From: Rugosimonospora acidiphila
GTDB taxonomy: Bacteria > Actinomycetota > Actinomycetes > Mycobacteriales > Micromonosporaceae
Assembly: GCF_039543385.1 (NCBI RefSeq)
Contig: NZ_BAABJQ010000004.1
Span: forward strand, 124,001 to 188,000
Length of the DNA: 64,000 nucleotides
Direction of reading: 5' to 3'
The notes beneath the pieces are model-generated. The model was given only the letters and a program-made list of their open reading frames with translations, searched no databases and had not been told where the DNA came from. This document shows, in pieces, positions 46,181-54,619 of the stretch (positions within the stretch are counted from its first letter, which is position 1; every line of letters begins with the position of its first letter). The translations under genes and the position numbers were made by a program.

Positions 46181-47704
46181 TCATTTACAGCCGCACTCCG
46201 CCGGCGAGTGGCCCGGAGCGCCGTGCGCGGCCAGGCTCGCCGAGCCAGACCGGTCGGTCGGGTTCGCCGGTGCCGGCGCGCCGAGGGTGGGCATGCCCAG
46301 GGAGACCCCAGGGGTACGCGGCGTCCGACCGGCCTGGTGGGCGTCGCCCGCCCGGGTACGGCGATGCGAGACCAGCTCACCGTCCGCGTTGAGGTGGTGC
46401 GGCGCGGCGTAGGTGATCGTCGCCTCGACGATGTCGCCCGGTCGGATCGCATCCTGGTCCTTGGCGTTGAAGTGCACCAGGCGCCCGTCCCGCGCCCGGC
46501 CGGACATCCGGCCGGTGGCCCCGTCCTTGCGCCCCTCGCCGACGGCGACGAGCACCTCGACGGTGCGGCCCACGAACTTCTTGTTCTCCGCCCAGGTGAT
46601 GTCCTCCAGCGTGGCGACCAGCCGGTCGTACCGGTCCTGGACGATCTCCTTGGGCAGTTGGCCGTCCATGATCGCCGCGGGGGTACCGGGCCGCTTGGAG
46701 TACTGGAAGGTGAACGCGCTGGCGAACCGGGCCTCCCGGACCACGTGCAGCGTCTGCTCGAAGTCCTCCTCGGTCTCGCCGGGGAAGCCCACGATGATGT
46801 CGGTGGTGATCGCGGCGTCCGGCATCGCGGCGCGCACCTTGTCGATGATCCCGAGGTACCGATCCTGCCGGTAGCTGCGCCGCATCGCCCGCAGCACCGC
46901 GTCCGAGCCCGACTGCAGCGGCATGTGCAGCTGATGGCACACGTTGGGCGTCTCGGCCATGGCGGCGATCACGTCGTCGGTGAAGTCCTTGGGGTGCGGG
47001 CTGGTGAACCGGACCCGCTCCAGACCGTCGATCCCGCCGCAGGCGCGCAGCAGCTTGCCGAACGCGTACCGGTCGCCGAACTCGACGCCGTAGGAGTTGA
47101 CGTTCTGGCCCAGCAGCGTGATCTCGAGGACCCCCTCGGCGACCAGCGCCTCGATCTCGGCCAGGATCTCGCCCGGCCGGCGGTCGCGCTCCCGGCCCCG
47201 CAGCGACGGGACTATGCAGAACGTGCAGGTGTTGTTGCAGCCCACCGAGATCGAGACCCAGCCCGCGTAGTTGGACTCGCGCCGGGTGGGCAGCGTCGAC
47301 GGGAAGACCTCGAGGGATTCGAGGATTTCGACCTCGGCCTGCTCATTGTGCCGGGCGCGGTCGAGCAGCGCGGGCAGTGATCCGATGTTGTGGGTACCGA
47401 AGACCACGTCGACCCAGGGCGCCTTGGTGACGATGTCGCCCCGGTCCTTCTGCGCCAGGCAGCCCCCGACCGCGATCTGCATGCCCGGGTGGTTCAGCTT
47501 GGTGGGGCGCAGGTGGCCGAGGTTGCCGTACAGCCGGTTGTCGGCGTTCTCCCTGACCGCGCAGGTGTTGAAGACGACGACGTCCGGTGTGTCGGCTTCG
47601 TCGGCTCGGACATATCCGGCAGTCTCCAGCAGACCGGAGATGCGCTCCGAGTCGTGCGTGTTCATCTGGCAGCCGTACGTCACGACCTTGAAACTTCTTG
47701 GCAC
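46181..47704 (-). CDS. miaB: tRNA-2-methylthio-N6-dimethylallyladenosine synthase
   Basis: Radical-SAM enzyme that methylthiolates i6A37 of tRNA; 507 residues. The N-terminal UPF0004 domain has its three cluster Cys (TYGCQMN, FNTCAVREN, VGGCLAQKD). The radical SAM motif is VGCNNTCTFCIVP, and a TRAM domain follows (~380-440). The last ~65 residues are an unusual Pro/Ala/Thr/Ser-rich tail ending in AECGCK. It begins at a GTG with AAGGGG eight bases upstream. Three 57-bp repeats lie just before it. MiaB needs MiaA's product, but miaA is not at its usual nearby place. Confidence 0.95.
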   Translation of the reverse strand: MPRSFKVVTYGCQMNTHDSERISGLLETAGYVRADEADTPDVVVFNTCAVRENADNRLYGNLGHLRPTKLNHPGMQIAVGGCLAQKDRGDIVTKAPWVDVVFGTHNIGSLPALLDRARHNEQAEVEILESLEVFPSTLPTRRESNYAGWVSISVGCNNTCTFCIVPSLRGRERDRRPGEILAEIEALVAEGVLEITLLGQNVNSYGVEFGDRYAFGKLLRACGGIDGLERVRFTSPHPKDFTDDVIAAMAETPNVCHQLHMPLQSGSDAVLRAMRRSYRQDRYLGIIDKVRAAMPDAAITTDIIVGFPGETEEDFEQTLHVVREARFASAFTFQYSKRPGTPAAIMDGQLPKEIVQDRYDRLVATLEDITWAENKKFVGRTVEVLVAVGEGRKDGATGRMSGRARDGRLVHFNAKDQDAIRPGDIVEATITYAAPHHLNADGELVSHRRTRAGDAHQAGRTPRTPGVSLGMPTLGAPAPANPTDRSGSASLAAHGAPGHSPAECGCK

Positions 47705-47734
47705 CTCTCGGCCCCTTCTCGTCGACCACCCAGA

Positions 47735-47905
47735 GTAGCTGGAGAGGTGCTCGCCTCCGCCACACCCCGGCTCCGGCTGCGCCCCTCGAACGTAGCTGGA
47801 GAGGTGCTCGCCTCCGCCACACCCCGGCTCCGGCTGCGCCCCTCAAACGTAGCTGGAGAGGTGCTCGCCTCCGCCACACCCCGGCTCCGGCTGCGCCCCT
47901 CAAAC
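47735..47905. repeat. Three 57-bp tandem repeats upstream of miaB
   Basis: Units starting at 47735, 47792 and 47849 are nearly identical (the clearest difference is CTCGAAC versus CTCAAAC near the unit end). A few bases of a fourth follow. They fill most of the 266-base gap between miaB and rny. There are no spacers, so this is not a CRISPR array. Confidence 0.95.
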
Positions 47906-47970
47906 GTAGGCGTCCGCGCGAGGGGCGGAGTCCGGGGCGAGTGCGTCAGGACCGGCGGGCCCTCCCCGGC

Positions 47971-49752
47971 TCAGCGGGCGATCTCGGTGACCCTCGATTC
48001 GCGCACGACCGTGACCCGGATCTGGCCGGGGTAGGTCAGCTCCTCTTCGATCTGCTTGGCCACGTCCCGGGCCAGCACCGCGGCGCCGATGTCGTCCACG
48101 TCGTCCGGCTTGACCATTACCCGGATCTCCCGGCCGGCCTGCATGGCGAAGACCTTCTCCACTCCCTGCTTGCCGCCGGCGATCTCCTCGATCCGCTCCA
48201 GCCGCTTGACGTACGCCTCCAGGCTCTCCCGCCGAGCCCCCGGCCGGCCGCCGGAGCAGGCGTCCGACGCCTGGGTGAGGACGGCCTCGATGGTCTGCGG
48301 CGGTACCTCGTTGTGGTGCGCCTCGATCGCGTGCACCACCTCCTCGGCCTCGCCGTACTTGCGGGCCAGGTCGGCGCCGATCAGCGCGTGGCTGCCCTCG
48401 ACCTCGTGGGTCAGCGCCTTCCCGATGTCGTGCAGGAACGCGCACCGCTTGATCAACGGGGCGTCCAGCCGCAGCTCGGCCGCCATGATTCCGGAGATGT
48501 GAGCGGTCTCTACAAGGTGCTTGAGCACGTTCTGCCCGTAGCTGGTGCGGTAGCGGAGGCGGCCCAACAGCGCGATCAGTTCGGGATGCAGATCGGTGAT
48601 GCCGACCTCGACCAGAGCGTCCTCGGCCGCCCGCAGGCACAGCCGCTCCACCTCGTGCTTGGCGAGGTCGAAGACCTCCTCGATGCGGTGCGGATGGATT
48701 CGCCCGTCGAGTACCAGCTTCTCCAGGGTCAGCCGGCCGATCTCCCTGCGTACCGGATCAAAGCAGGACAGCAGCACCGCCTCGGGCGTGTCATCGATGA
48801 TCAGGTTGACCCCGGTGACCGACTCGAAGGCACGGATGTTGCGGCCCTCGCGGCCGATGATGCGGCCCTTCATCTCGTCGGTCGGCAGGTGCAGGACGCT
48901 GACCACGCTCTCCGCGGTCTGCTCGCTGGCCACCCGCTGGATGGCGTCCACCACGATGTGCCGGGCCCGCTGGTCGGCGGTGTTGCGCGCGTCGCTCTCG
49001 ATGTCCCGGACCAGCAGCGCGGCCTCGCGCTTGGCCTGCGTCTCGATCCCCTCGATGAGCTCGGACTTGGCCATGTCGGCGGTCAGCCCGGCCACCCGTT
49101 CCAGCTCGCGGTGGCGGTCCTCCTCCAGCTGGGTGATCGCGTTCTCCCTGCCCAGCAGGCCGGTCTCCCGCTCGGTCAGGTCCAGCTCGGAGGCGGCGAT
49201 CCGGCGGTCCCGCTCGGCGAGGCGCTCGGCCTCCTCGGCGAGCAGCCGCTCGCGCTCGTCGAGCCGCTGCTGCCGGCGCTCGGCATCGGCGGACTGCTCC
49301 CGGGCCGTCGCGGTGAGCATGGCGATCTCCCGTTCGCCGGTGCGCCGGGCCGTCACCCGGGCCTGCTCGGCGTCCTGCTCGGCCTGCCGGTGAGCGCGCT
49401 CCAGGATGGTGTCGGCCTCGGTGTGCGCGGCGGCGAGCACCCGCTTGGCCTCCGCGCGGGCCGCGTTCGCCTCGGCCTTGGCCGCGGCCAGCTCGGTACG
49501 CGCGGTGGTGGCCTTGGCCCGCGCCTCCTCCGCCACGGTGCTGGCCTCGTCGGCGGCGTCGCGCAGCGCGGCCAGAGACTGTTCCTGCCGGTCCCGCTCG
49601 GCGACGAACCCCTCGTCGTCGGCCAGCTGCGCCGCGCCCGACTGCTCGGTACGCAGCGGACGCACGACCCGGAGGGTCGCGACGAGGCCCACGGCGACGA
49701 GGGCGACGAGTATGACGACCACGCCCACGAGAACCACGACGAGGGCTGTCAC
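47971..49752 (-). CDS. rny: Ribonuclease Y
   Basis: Membrane-anchored endoribonuclease that starts mRNA decay; 593 residues. The order is an N-terminal transmembrane helix (~3-27, LVVVLVGVVVILVALVAVGL), a long Ala/Glu/Arg-rich coiled coil (~50-265), a KH domain (GRIIGREGRNIRAFESVTG) and an HD domain with the metal motif CAFLHDIGKALTHE. A conserved C-terminal domain ends YPGQIRVTVVRESR. GGGAGG lies six bases before the GTG. The coiled coil is longer and richer in Ala than in Bacillus RNase Y (about 520 residues). It lies between recX and miaB, as in other actinobacteria. Confidence 0.95.
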   Translation of the reverse strand: MTALVVVLVGVVVILVALVAVGLVATLRVVRPLRTEQSGAAQLADDEGFVAERDRQEQSLAALRDAADEASTVAEEARAKATTARTELAAAKAEANAARAEAKRVLAAAHTEADTILERAHRQAEQDAEQARVTARRTGEREIAMLTATAREQSADAERRQQRLDERERLLAEEAERLAERDRRIAASELDLTERETGLLGRENAITQLEEDRHRELERVAGLTADMAKSELIEGIETQAKREAALLVRDIESDARNTADQRARHIVVDAIQRVASEQTAESVVSVLHLPTDEMKGRIIGREGRNIRAFESVTGVNLIIDDTPEAVLLSCFDPVRREIGRLTLEKLVLDGRIHPHRIEEVFDLAKHEVERLCLRAAEDALVEVGITDLHPELIALLGRLRYRTSYGQNVLKHLVETAHISGIMAAELRLDAPLIKRCAFLHDIGKALTHEVEGSHALIGADLARKYGEAEEVVHAIEAHHNEVPPQTIEAVLTQASDACSGGRPGARRESLEAYVKRLERIEEIAGGKQGVEKVFAMQAGREIRVMVKPDDVDDIGAAVLARDVAKQIEEELTYPGQIRVTVVRESRVTEIAR

Positions 49753-50133
49753 GGCCGCCTCCCTTCCCGCCGCGCCGGGCTAGGGAAGCCAGAGCGCGTT
49801 GCCCGGTCGAGGAGACGTCCGATGCGCGGGTGCGGTCAACGGTGCCGTACGGCGATGGTGCCGTAAAGCGGGTACGCCAAGTCGTCGCGCATTGACCGTG
49901 CGTCGACGAAAGGTGGTGCATGCCGCGTAACCGCGACAAAATGATGTCGTACTGTTATGCGATCTATGTTGTGCGGTTAGCCGCGATGGTCGGACGTTCT
50001 CCTCTGGTAACCCGAGGCTAGGTGTCCGATACCGGTTCGGTCAAGAACACCTGATCGGACAGCAGCCGGTACAGACTGCTACGCCTCGCCTACCAGGGGA
50101 AACGTCCGCATCGTTATTTCGGCCGACGGGGGG
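49753..50133. other. Gene-free region between rny and recX
   Basis: 381 bases, AT-richer around 49930-49975 (CGACAAAATGATGTCGTACTGTTATG-like stretch, not written in full). This is the likely rny promoter zone on the minus strand, though no hexamer pair is clear. No gene is supported. Confidence 0.5.
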
Positions 50134-51255
50134 TCAGCGGATCGGATCGTCGGTCTCGCCGACCAGATCGGGCAGGTCGTCCGGATCGACGACGTCGGCG
50201 AACTCCCCGATCTCGTCCCTCCGGGCCGCGACCGCCTCCTTGACCACGGTGATCGCCAGCCCCGGCGGGTACCCCTTCCGGGCGAGCATCCCGACCAGCC
50301 GACGGAACACGGCCTCGGGCGACACGGCCGGCATGCTACGCAGCCTCCGGTCCACCAGCGCTCGCGCGGTGGCCGCCTCGGTCTCCTGGTCGACCTCCTC
50401 CAGGGCGGCCCCGACCAGTTCACCGTCGACCCCGCGCTTCTTCAGCTCGCCGGCGAGTGCCCGACGGGCCAGCCCCTTGCCGTGGTGCCGGCTGGTGACC
50501 CACGCCTTGGCGAAGGCGGCATCGTCGATCAGCCCTACCTCGTCATAACGGTCGAGGACCTCGGTCGCCACTTGGTCGGAGATGCCCCGTTTATGCAGCA
50601 CGGCCGCAAGCTCGGACCTGGTACGGGGACGGACCGCCAGCTGCTGCAGGCAGATGTCCCGGGCCACCTGGGCGGGGTCCCGGGGCGGCTCCGGCCGACG
50701 CTCAGCATCGTCCCGCCCGCCGCTGCCCTGCCCGCCACCGTCGCGCCCGCCACCGTCTCGCCCGCCGCCGTCGCGCCCGCGACCGCCTCGGCCGCCTCCG
50801 GCCCGGCCGTCGCCCCACCGTGAGCGGCCCCGGCCGCCTCGCTCGCGCGACTCCCGCGCACCGCGTTCGTCGGCGCCTTGGTCGTCAACGGCCCGGCCCT
50901 CGACGACCAGGTCGTCGGCCGCCCAGTCGTCGGCGGACCGGTCCTCGGAGCCTCGGTCCTCGGAGCCTCGGTCCTCGGAGCCTCGGTCCTCGGAGCCTCG
51001 GTCACTGGAGCCTCGGTCACCGGCGACCCGGGCACCGAGGCCGCCGCCCCCGCCCGGCTCGCGGCCCCGGGCCGGGGCCGGGGCGCGGGTGTACGTGTCC
51101 TCCTCCGGAGTCCACAGCGGATCGTCCGCGGCGGCCCAGGTGACCTCGTCGTCCGAGGTCGCGGCCGACCCGGCCGGCGGCGAGTCTTGACGAGGACGGG
51201 GTGGAGCGGCATCCCAGCCCCGCCCGGTGCGAGCGCCGCGTCGCCTAGCCGGCAC
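50134..51255 (-). CDS. recX: Regulatory protein RecX with long low-complexity N-terminus
   Basis: Inhibits RecA filament extension. The RecX domain is only the C-terminal ~180 residues: ICLQQLAVRPRTRSELAAVL, KRGISDQVATEVLDRYDEVG, then GLARRALAGELKKRGVDGEL and FRRLVGMLARKGYP. About 190 residues of Gly/Arg/Asp/Glu/Ser-rich sequence come first, including five copies of GSEDR-type pentapeptides and five of GGGRD type; usual RecX is ~150-200 residues in total. The GTG lies two bases after the recA stop. A later start inside the low-complexity part cannot be excluded. Confidence 0.9.
   Translation of the reverse strand: MPARRRGARTGRGWDAAPPRPRQDSPPAGSAATSDDEVTWAAADDPLWTPEEDTYTRAPAPARGREPGGGGGLGARVAGDRGSSDRGSEDRGSEDRGSEDRGSEDRSADDWAADDLVVEGRAVDDQGADERGARESRERGGRGRSRWGDGRAGGGRGGRGRDGGGRDGGGRDGGGQGSGGRDDAERRPEPPRDPAQVARDICLQQLAVRPRTRSELAAVLHKRGISDQVATEVLDRYDEVGLIDDAAFAKAWVTSRHHGKGLARRALAGELKKRGVDGELVGAALEEVDQETEAATARALVDRRLRSMPAVSPEAVFRRLVGMLARKGYPPGLAITVVKEAVAARRDEIGEFADVVDPDDLPDLVGETDDPIR
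50716..50790 (-). repeat. Five 15-bp repeats in recX (GGGRD type)
   Basis: Units such as CCCGCCACCGTCGCG, spaced exactly 15 bp, encoding GGGRD/GGGQG-like pentapeptides. Confidence 0.9.
50941..51015 (-). repeat. Five 15-bp repeats in recX (GSEDR type)
   Basis: Four identical units GTCCTCGGAGCCTCG and one variant, encoding repeated GSEDR/RGSED residues. Confidence 0.95.
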
Positions 51256-51257
51256 GA

Positions 51258-52310
<1,053 letters not shown>

Positions 52311-52376
52311 CGCTGCCACCCCTACGTTCGCGGATTTCGCTGATGTCTTGGCCGAGGAACTCTTGGTCACGCGGAC

Positions 52377-52399
52377 ACGCTAGGCGCTGGGTCCGACAG
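52377..52399 (-). promoter_or_regulatory. PafBC-type (RecA-NDp-like) promoter of recA
   Basis: On the minus strand CTGTCGGAC, eight bases, then TAGCGT. This fits the mycobacterial LexA-independent DNA-damage promoter pattern TTGTCRGTG-N8-TAnnnT: six of nine positions match in the first block, the spacing is exact and the -10 is complete. Transcription would begin near 52370, giving a 60-base leader to the recA ATG. Confidence 0.65.
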
Positions 52400-52422
52400 A
52401 AAACAGCCGACTGGCCGAGCCC

Positions 52423-52449
52423 TGTGGATAAGCACCATGCTGTGGACAA
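52423..52449 (-). promoter_or_regulatory. Two DnaA boxes upstream of recA
   Basis: On the minus strand TTGTCCACA (52441-52449) and TTATCCACA (52423-52431) are two perfect consensus DnaA boxes in the same orientation, nine bases apart. They lie 24-50 bases upstream of the recA promoter block. Confidence 0.7.
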
Positions 52450-52490
52450 TACCCGTACAGGTGTACGACGCATGGAGCGACACCCCGAGG

Positions 52491-52691
52491 TCAGCGGATT
52501 GTCTTAGGTACCCGGTCCGGATAGGCCGCCACGACCGCGCGCCAGACCACGACGGTCTCCTCCCCCGCGGCCAGGGCCTGCTGGATGGTCCGGCCGCCAA
52601 GCTGGGGCAGCACCTGGTCGGCGGCGACGCTGGCCGCGTAACCAGGCCCGAAGACCTGGTCCAGCCGGTACCAGAAGTCGGTCAGCCGCAC
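52491..52691 (-). CDS. DUF3046 protein
   Basis: A 66-residue protein, VRLTDFWYRLDQVFGPGYAA... through GGRTIQQALAAGEETVVVWRAVVAAYPDRVP, matching the DUF3046 family found directly upstream of recA in actinobacteria (Rv2738c). No activity is known. AAGGGG lies seven bases before the GTG. It is co-directional with recA and separated from it by 180 bases that contain the recA promoter and DnaA boxes. Confidence 0.9.
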   Translation of the reverse strand: MRLTDFWYRLDQVFGPGYAASVAADQVLPQLGGRTIQQALAAGEETVVVWRAVVAAYPDRVPKTIR

Positions 52692-53096
52692 GTCGCACCC
52701 CTTCGAGGTCAGCCCCGCGGCCGCGGGGCGCCGACCCGGCAACGGTACCCCGGCCCGGGGCGGCCGGCCGGCGCCATTTCGGCCGAGCCATCCGGGGGGC
52801 GATCGGCAGGTTTCGCGGGACCCGGGACAGACCGGAGGGCGATACCCAGACCGGACGCGATGCCCGACCGTCAATGCCCGGACCGTCGATGCACCGACCG
52901 TCAATGCCAGGCCACCGATGCCGGGGCCCGCCGAACCCGGCCCGGCCCAGCGCCCGCCCGGGCGGCGGAGCCCGGACGGTGCGGCGCAGCCCGGACGGGA
53001 GCCCGGACGGGAGCCGGGACGGTGAAGCCCGAGGGGCGGATGTGACAGCGGGCGGGCGCGGCATCGGGCGGTACGCCGCGTTGCTAGGGTCCTTAC
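52692..53096. other. Gene-free divergent region with short repeats
   Basis: 405 bases between DUF3046 and the cyclodeaminase-family gene. It includes a 3 x 15-bp repeat and GGACGGGAGC direct repeats near 52983-53015. A TAGGGT -10 at 53085-53090 lies six bases before the downstream GTG. No gene is supported. Confidence 0.6.
52866..52910. repeat. Three 15-bp tandem repeats
   Basis: GACCGTCAATGCCCG, GACCGTCGATGCACC and GACCGTCAATGCCAG in the intergenic region upstream of DUF3046. Confidence 0.9.
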
Positions 53097-53720
53097 GTGC
53101 AGCAGGAGATGCTTGGAGACTGGCTGGAGCAGTTGGGCTCGTCAGCCTCAACACCCGGCGGCGGCGCGGCCGCCGCACTCGCGGCGGCCTCCGGTGCCGC
53201 ACTGGTCGAGATGGTGGTCAACCTGACCGTCGGCAAGAACGCGTACGCCGAACATGAGGCGTACGTCCGGCCGATCGGCGAGGAGGCCCGGCAGTTGCGC
53301 CTGCGCGCGCTGGAGCTGGCGGGGGCCGATCAGGCCGCGTTCGACGCGGTGATGGCCGCCTACGGCTTGGCGAAGCAGACCGACGAGGAGAAGGCGGCGC
53401 GGAGCCTGGCGATCCAGACGGCCACCGCCGAGGCCGCCCAGCCCCCGCTGCGGGTCGCCGGGGTGGCCGCACGGATCATCGAACTGGCGGCGTCGCTGCC
53501 CGGCCGGTCCAACCGCAACGTGCTCTCCGATGTCGGGGTGGCGGCGTCGCTGGCAGTGTCCGCGCTGGAGTCCGCCGCGATCAACGTCGAGGTCAACCTG
53601 GCCACGCTGAAGGACGAGACCGTCCGCTCCGAGCTGCGCCGGGAACTGGACGCTCACGTGGCGACGGGCCAGCTGGGTCGGGAGATCGTCGGCAACGTGC
53701 GGCGGGGCGTCTCGGGCTAG
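53097..53720 (+). CDS. Cyclodeaminase/cyclohydrolase family protein (FTCD_C, FchA-like)
   Basis: A 207-residue stand-alone protein of the formiminotransferase-cyclodeaminase C-terminal fold. It shows the family motif STPGGGAAAALAAASGAALVEMV near residue 18, then NLTVGKNAYAEHE, QAAFDAVMAAYGLAKQT and GRSNRNVLSDVGVAASLA. Stand-alone members act as methenyl-tetrahydrofolate cyclohydrolase (FchA) or formimino-THF cyclodeaminase. folD lies 44 bases downstream, which favours folate one-carbon chemistry. TAGGGT six bases before the GTG marks a leaderless start. Confidence 0.85.
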   Translation: MQQEMLGDWLEQLGSSASTPGGGAAAALAAASGAALVEMVVNLTVGKNAYAEHEAYVRPIGEEARQLRLRALELAGADQAAFDAVMAAYGLAKQTDEEKAARSLAIQTATAEAAQPPLRVAGVAARIIELAASLPGRSNRNVLSDVGVAASLAVSALESAAINVEVNLATLKDETVRSELRRELDAHVATGQLGREIVGNVRRGVSG

Positions 53721-53764
53721 CCGGGAGCCTCCCGTCGGCGGGTGGATCGCGAGGTAGGGGAAGC

Positions 53765-54610
53765 ATGTTGATCGACGGCAAGAAGATCGCCGAGGAGCTG
53801 CGCGGCGAGCTGACCGGGCGGATCGCCGCGCTGGGCGAGGCCGGTGTCGTACCGGGGCTGGTCATCGTGGTGGCCACCGAGGACGAGGGCTCCGCGTGGT
53901 ACGTGCGATCGCTGGTACGCGCCGCCGGAAAGCTGGGCATTCAGGCCCGCACCGTCGAACTGCCCACCGACGCCGACGCCGCCACGATCCGGGACGCGCT
54001 GGCCCGCGCCGGCGCCGACCCCGAGGTGCACGGTGTCATGTGCCAGACCCCGCTGCCCGCCGGGCTGCGCCTGGAGGACGTCGGGAGCGCGATCCCGCCC
54101 GAGGTCGACGTGGACGGGGCCAACCCGGTATCGCTGGGACTGCTGGCCTCCGGTTCGGCGGACGCGTTCCCGCCGGCGACGGCCGCCGCGGTACTCAAGA
54201 TCTTGAAGCACGAGGACACCCCGCTGGCCGGCCGCCGAGCGGTGGTCATCGGCCGTTCCAACGTGGTCGGCAAGCCGGCGGCGCTGATGCTGCTCGCCGA
54301 GCACGCGACCGTAACCGTGTGCCACTCCCGCACCGCCGACCTGCCGGCGGTGGCGAAGGAGGCGGACGTCCTGGTGGCCGCGGTGGGCCGGGCCCAGATG
54401 GTCACCGCCGACTACGTGAAGCCGGGCGCGGTGGTCATCGACGTGGGTACCAACGCGACGCCGGACGGCGGGCTGGTGGGCGACGTGGACACCGCGGCGG
54501 TGGCGGAGGTGGCGGGCGCCATCACGCCGGTGCCCGGCGGGGTCGGCCCGGTCACCACCATGCTGCTGATGAGCCATGTGGTGACCGTGGCGGAGCGCCG
54601 CCGCGCCTGA
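53765..54610 (+). CDS. folD: FolD-family methylene-THF dehydrogenase lacking the catalytic lysine
   Basis: A 281-residue FolD-family protein. It keeps the fold (MLIDGKKIAEELRGEL), a DVDGANP motif (115-121), the NADP-binding VVIGRSNVVGKPAALML (~160-176) and the C-terminal PVPGGVGPVTTMLL. In the catalytic YVxxKxK motif it reads Tyr46-Val-Arg-Ser-Leu50-Val-Arg52: the lysine equal to E. coli Lys54 is Leu and Lys56 is Arg. The usual QLPLP reads QTPLP (94-98). Loss of the lysine should abolish cyclohydrolase activity while the dehydrogenase might remain. The FchA-like gene just upstream could supply the missing step. Confidence 0.88.
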   Translation: MLIDGKKIAEELRGELTGRIAALGEAGVVPGLVIVVATEDEGSAWYVRSLVRAAGKLGIQARTVELPTDADAATIRDALARAGADPEVHGVMCQTPLPAGLRLEDVGSAIPPEVDVDGANPVSLGLLASGSADAFPPATAAAVLKILKHEDTPLAGRRAVVIGRSNVVGKPAALMLLAEHATVTVCHSRTADLPAVAKEADVLVAAVGRAQMVTADYVKPGAVVIDVGTNATPDGGLVGDVDTAAVAEVAGAITPVPGGVGPVTTMLLMSHVVTVAERRRA

Positions 54611-54619
54611 CGCCGAGCC

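Noticed and set aside
47680..47877. A 65-codon minus-strand frame made of the 57-bp repeat
   Set aside because: It overlaps the start of miaB, has no ribosome site, and the repeat is better seen as noncoding.
47735..47905. Possible CRISPR array
   Set aside because: Copies are directly abutting with no unique spacers, and no cas genes are in the window.
47698..49866. A 722-codon open frame opposite rny
   Set aside because: It runs through the 57-bp repeats and the antisense of RNase Y, has no ribosome site and shows only biased composition.
52311..52370. GTG start of RecA 20 codons upstream
   Set aside because: It coincides with the predicted transcription start, so a leaderless form is possible. 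The ATG has a good ribosome site and gives the family N-terminus.
52311..52490. LexA box upstream of recA
   Set aside because: No CGAAC-N4-GTTCG match in this interval; the only clear SOS box in the window is at lexA.
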